This document shows positions 63,601 to 64,000 of a stretch of 64,000 bases of DNA, one piece after another. Position 1 is the first letter of the stretch. Every line of letters begins with the position of its first letter. Position numbers and translations under genes: made by a program. This stretch comes from Melioribacteraceae bacterium (GTDB lineage: Bacteria > Bacteroidota > Ignavibacteria > Ignavibacteriales > Melioribacteraceae), in contig DAOSDY010000001.1 of assembly GCA_035362835.1 (NCBI GenBank), forward strand, positions 868,001 to 932,000, given 5' to 3'. A model generated the notes under the pieces. The model was given only the letters and a program-made list of their open reading frames with translations, was not told where the DNA came from and ran no database searches.

Positions 63601-64000
63601 CGAATGTCGCACCGCTGTTGACCGTCAGATTATCAATAAAATAGGGAAAACCGTTATTGGTCATCGTATAATCCGTTGATAGTGTACCTTTGAATTGAAT
63701 TCCATAATTCGTATTGCTCGATTCAAAAGTCATACTGCTGTGGGTCAGTCGGCCTCCGTCTTCCAGAACAACAGGATAGACGCAATTACTAAAAACTGAT
63801 GTGTTGAGTGTAACTTCACTCTTCTCTATCCAGAGATAAGTATTATTAAATGAACAATTATTGAAAGTGCCCTGACTTGAATTTGATTTGAAATAAATCC
63901 TGGCGTCACCCGAAAGTAAACCAGTAAATGTAGTACCTGAAGCATTCAGGTATCCCCGGGATGAAGAGCTTGAACCGACCGTGATATAAGATGAGGTTGT
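57662..64000 (-). CDS. Giant T9SS surface protein, 5' part beyond the window
   Basis: The frame stays open from its stop at 57662 to the right edge, so at least 2112 residues are visible and the true start lies outside. Numbering from the in-frame ATG at 63733: tandem 143-residue beta-helix repeats (the first copies above 63733, to about 310), ending in NFWGDQSGPTH; two choice-of-anchor/ASPM-like Ig domains (about 348-575); a vWA domain with MIDAS DNSGSM (about 645-830); two Ig-like domains (about 875-1085); a Gly/Ala-rich region (about 1090-1740); an Ig-like part; and the type A sorting domain with QNYPNPFNPVTQIRF (about 1935-2023). Likely role: adhesion or matrix structure on the surface. 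Confidence 0.9.
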   Translation of the reverse strand, partial: TTSSYITVGSSSSSRGYLNASGTTFTGLLSGDARIYFKSNSSQGTFNNCSFNNTYLWIEKSEVTLNTSVFSNCVYPVVLEDGGRLTHSSMTFESSNTNYGIQFKGTLSTDYTMTNNGFPYFIDNLTVNSGATFAIENGVEAKLTSSTAITVGSSTSSRGTLNISGALIKGALTSDSKIYFKSGASSGTVNNSNFDNAYLLVENSEIDVSKTKFASVINPIMLEDGGTVNVSDITYDANVLYPGLGLQGSLKTDYTLTKALSPFYINNLTVRDNSTLTIESQTEVYFTSTTGITAGYSATLKGTIIANDVRFTGLTSGDASIQIKYNSASRLTNCSFNNCFINIDNSLPEISNSRFTQCTYAITTRNNANPVLLNNDFYNNSFAIKNYSAAGITAENNFWGDQSGPTHTDNPNGFGQKAEGLIDFQPFAATPFNGTIMPATVISNIDFNDVVVGAYSEQTIKFITSNGSIDLFISKIETDNPSFTISSSTSYWVAKAETISVKIKFMPQNQGAVNANLIIHINKQGSTPLVIPLTGRGVSPLLATPLQLNFGQVDLKNNKTLSLSIKNRSTRTVTIDSIKITNGKFSFVLGVSSSMLQYDELYGTPLEDISANTLETASLFSLSAGKTKELVVTFKPVNRVVENGILEIYYNTNKKDEIGLTGEGFASPLSVRIPSLNYQNFPFLFLNVAVDTFNVSIPTLIQNNFEVYENGIPQTDNFSVSPPGEGAGSRLTDIIFIMDNSGSMGDEQAAVSNNVINFVNSLANSGVDYALGLCRYGSSASSGSPIVEDNGILTSDPNYFKDNIWIRNVTTGGTEPGYYAIKQSAASFAFRPGAQKIFIIITDENPAQGTVTIDEAISACVENGITLFALTNGTLVSKFTPITNATNGEIYDIRADFAQILDFISNIISTNYLVQYKSSDPLANNSNREVVVLVNYQASTASDTVYYNPGSIPKIQRTDSTLAYHTQAWVEGTSFNITVIVTDEIEPFVQSVNLFYKATNQNFFASIAMNKLTGNKYGVTIPVASVRAPGVDYYITASDGNITASDPKMNPSQNPYQLAILPNVAPDIQHDIVEAAAKNNQININADVTDNTNNVADVKLYYRKSGQINYQLAGMNLTPPNTYSGIIPQAFVTATDLEYFIKATDDFGLSTLHGTVSAPHRITIVALNVPAQIDTLAKGPSIKDVQVPANGAGYCYFKLTSNGSNVFSNSTVKALLSSPTRAVNVEGIFLKPGVFRLDLPGFLFIDSLMTYILGNGITVSDTFYTFNAAPFQIRVKKIPSPFQRTWTIFAGGSAGVSGTAASIGVGVSASAAKLSVKGEAGGGLDIQLDQDDNIFLDRRLELGVSAEVQIPNANLAVASATVATTSATVKTFFGQKFGFTQLGLSQDKIKMAQSGFMLETMAIAGIGLSPGVGAVLAAIVETINATGGVITTFDDALVKNYQGLGLEGNLGAGFKSQFAGVEINALNPSIGSAMNLKFNTFYDHPSVTDNTKGSVEFSQAFNFNFSALDFGLKSKDKFDLGGGNFSLFDAGAGAEFSAEVKLDPSFGFNGLGLTFKGGGGLNLFNASRNTYYSTTIGLPKELYQSIVSSGSSIIGLFTKNRGVPIGTGIVNDAIQTFKSVYSNITSVPIEITTSEIQGNGYALNFGIDLDVAFLIGVGVSFGINGKFYDEIIYPRKYSKVYLNGENYLVYTNNYSDVMKSKEFTGVLGDLFSGVLPLIKQSFLNIINTLETLVIAGRNFIINVASTAGNTIGTIVGTATSGGTWIASTISSNLPGFYQAEPFQPPQFKKFSRSKSVYHSSGPANSNRFTLYESNLVITSDIMNVAFKKDGETVLQDTMANPFTVKMIIYPEDMARFDFSMNDSSKVKIYFYDKDLLNWVYIGGEVKEDTVIAQSNRLGEYALGIELTSISDNEAPEIIDYGPVQSSVWSSFPEVYAVIRENKFGSGLDLLRTKMLINETEVDYLFDPGNSRIYIQTTGEMIDRIATNRVEITVYDIAGNFSKINFDFRANITSLNDEIPEYKYQLHQNYPNPFNPVTQIRFSVARRGKVEINIYDVKGSLVKKLFNGELDAGDHSVEWDGTNNLEYKVSSGVYFYQLKADNFNVVKKMQLIK
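62780..64000 (-). repeat. 143-residue (429-bp) tandem beta-helix repeats
   Basis: The motif ITVGSSxSSRG appears at codons 6 and 149 from the window edge, and its degenerate form ITAGYSATLKG at codon 292. Both intervals are exactly 143 residues. Each unit has the order ITVG..RG, then SGDA.I.FKS, then F.N.YL.IE.S, then LEDGG, then Y.I.NLTV. The third unit decays into free beta-helix turns near 62800. The repeats differ at the DNA level, so they are old. Confidence 0.8.

Noticed and set aside
1..64000. tRNA, rRNA and CRISPR arrays
   Set aside because: I looked in the gaps for cloverleaf ends, spaced direct repeats and conserved rRNA strings, and found none.

Overview
The window looks like chromosome of a member of the Ignavibacteria (Bacteroidota/Chlorobiota group). 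The evidence is two large secreted proteins ending in the type IX secretion (T9SS) type A sorting domain with the NYPNPFNP signature, promoters of the Bacteroidota form (TTTG-like box, about 19-20 bases, TAnnTTTG), and a protein set (TIGR03545/TIGR03546, DUF3109, DUF1015, BatA-type proteins) usual in that group. Unlike many Bacteroidota, many genes here have clear Shine-Dalgarno sequences. No rRNA, tRNA, CRISPR array, insertion sequence or phage gene was seen. This is a dense, mostly core region. No gap without a gene is longer than about 300 bases; the largest (15823-16101, 279 bases) shows nothing I can name.

Left part (1-22 kb, almost all on the minus strand). A glycosidase cluster comes first in coordinates: a partial protein at the window edge, a GH3 enzyme with a PA14 insert, and a GH63-like protein. 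Upstream in transcription are a threonine/serine dehydratase-type enzyme, a GAF-PP2C signalling phosphatase and a TetR regulator with a probable autoregulatory operator. Then come cydA-cydB (bd quinol oxidase), valS, two adjacent MGDG-synthase/MurG-like glycosyltransferases, and an eight-gene run DUF3109-rpoN-methyltransferase-hslV-hslU-acid phosphatase-NAD-binding protein-Gfo/Idh/MocA oxidoreductase. An unusual nested hairpin lies between the methyltransferase and hslV.

Middle part (23-39 kb, mostly plus strand). An SDR, a secreted lipase-like lipoprotein and the TIGR03546/TIGR03545 membrane pair are followed by trhO (minus strand), a SpoIID/LytB protein with a GT4 glycosyltransferase, a BatA-like vWA protein, hflX overlapping a secreted H-type lectin, and two paralogous MIO-type aromatic amino acid ammonia-lyases. 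The first lyase is a good match to histidine ammonia-lyase at key residues. The second carries Ala-Cys-Gly in place of the Ala-Ser-Gly that forms the MIO cofactor. A 57-residue membrane protein lies antisense between them.

Right part (39-64 kb). serC with DUF1015 (serine synthesis), a TPR-TlpA thioredoxin protein, DUF2203, OsmC, a yeast-Fcy1-like cytosine deaminase next to an NCS2 purine/pyrimidine permease, and DUF2905 come first. An arginase gene follows, split by a -1 frame change exactly at an A7 run. Then come a 5-formyl-THF cyclo-ligase, a PspC-type envelope stress group, an ECF sigma/anti-sigma pair and alaS. The end holds two T9SS cargo proteins separated by a histidine phosphatase gene: a papain-fold (C39-like) protein, and a giant protein of more than 2100 residues with 143-residue tandem beta-helix repeats, a vWA domain and a long Gly/Ala-rich region of unknown fold. 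The giant gene runs off the right edge.
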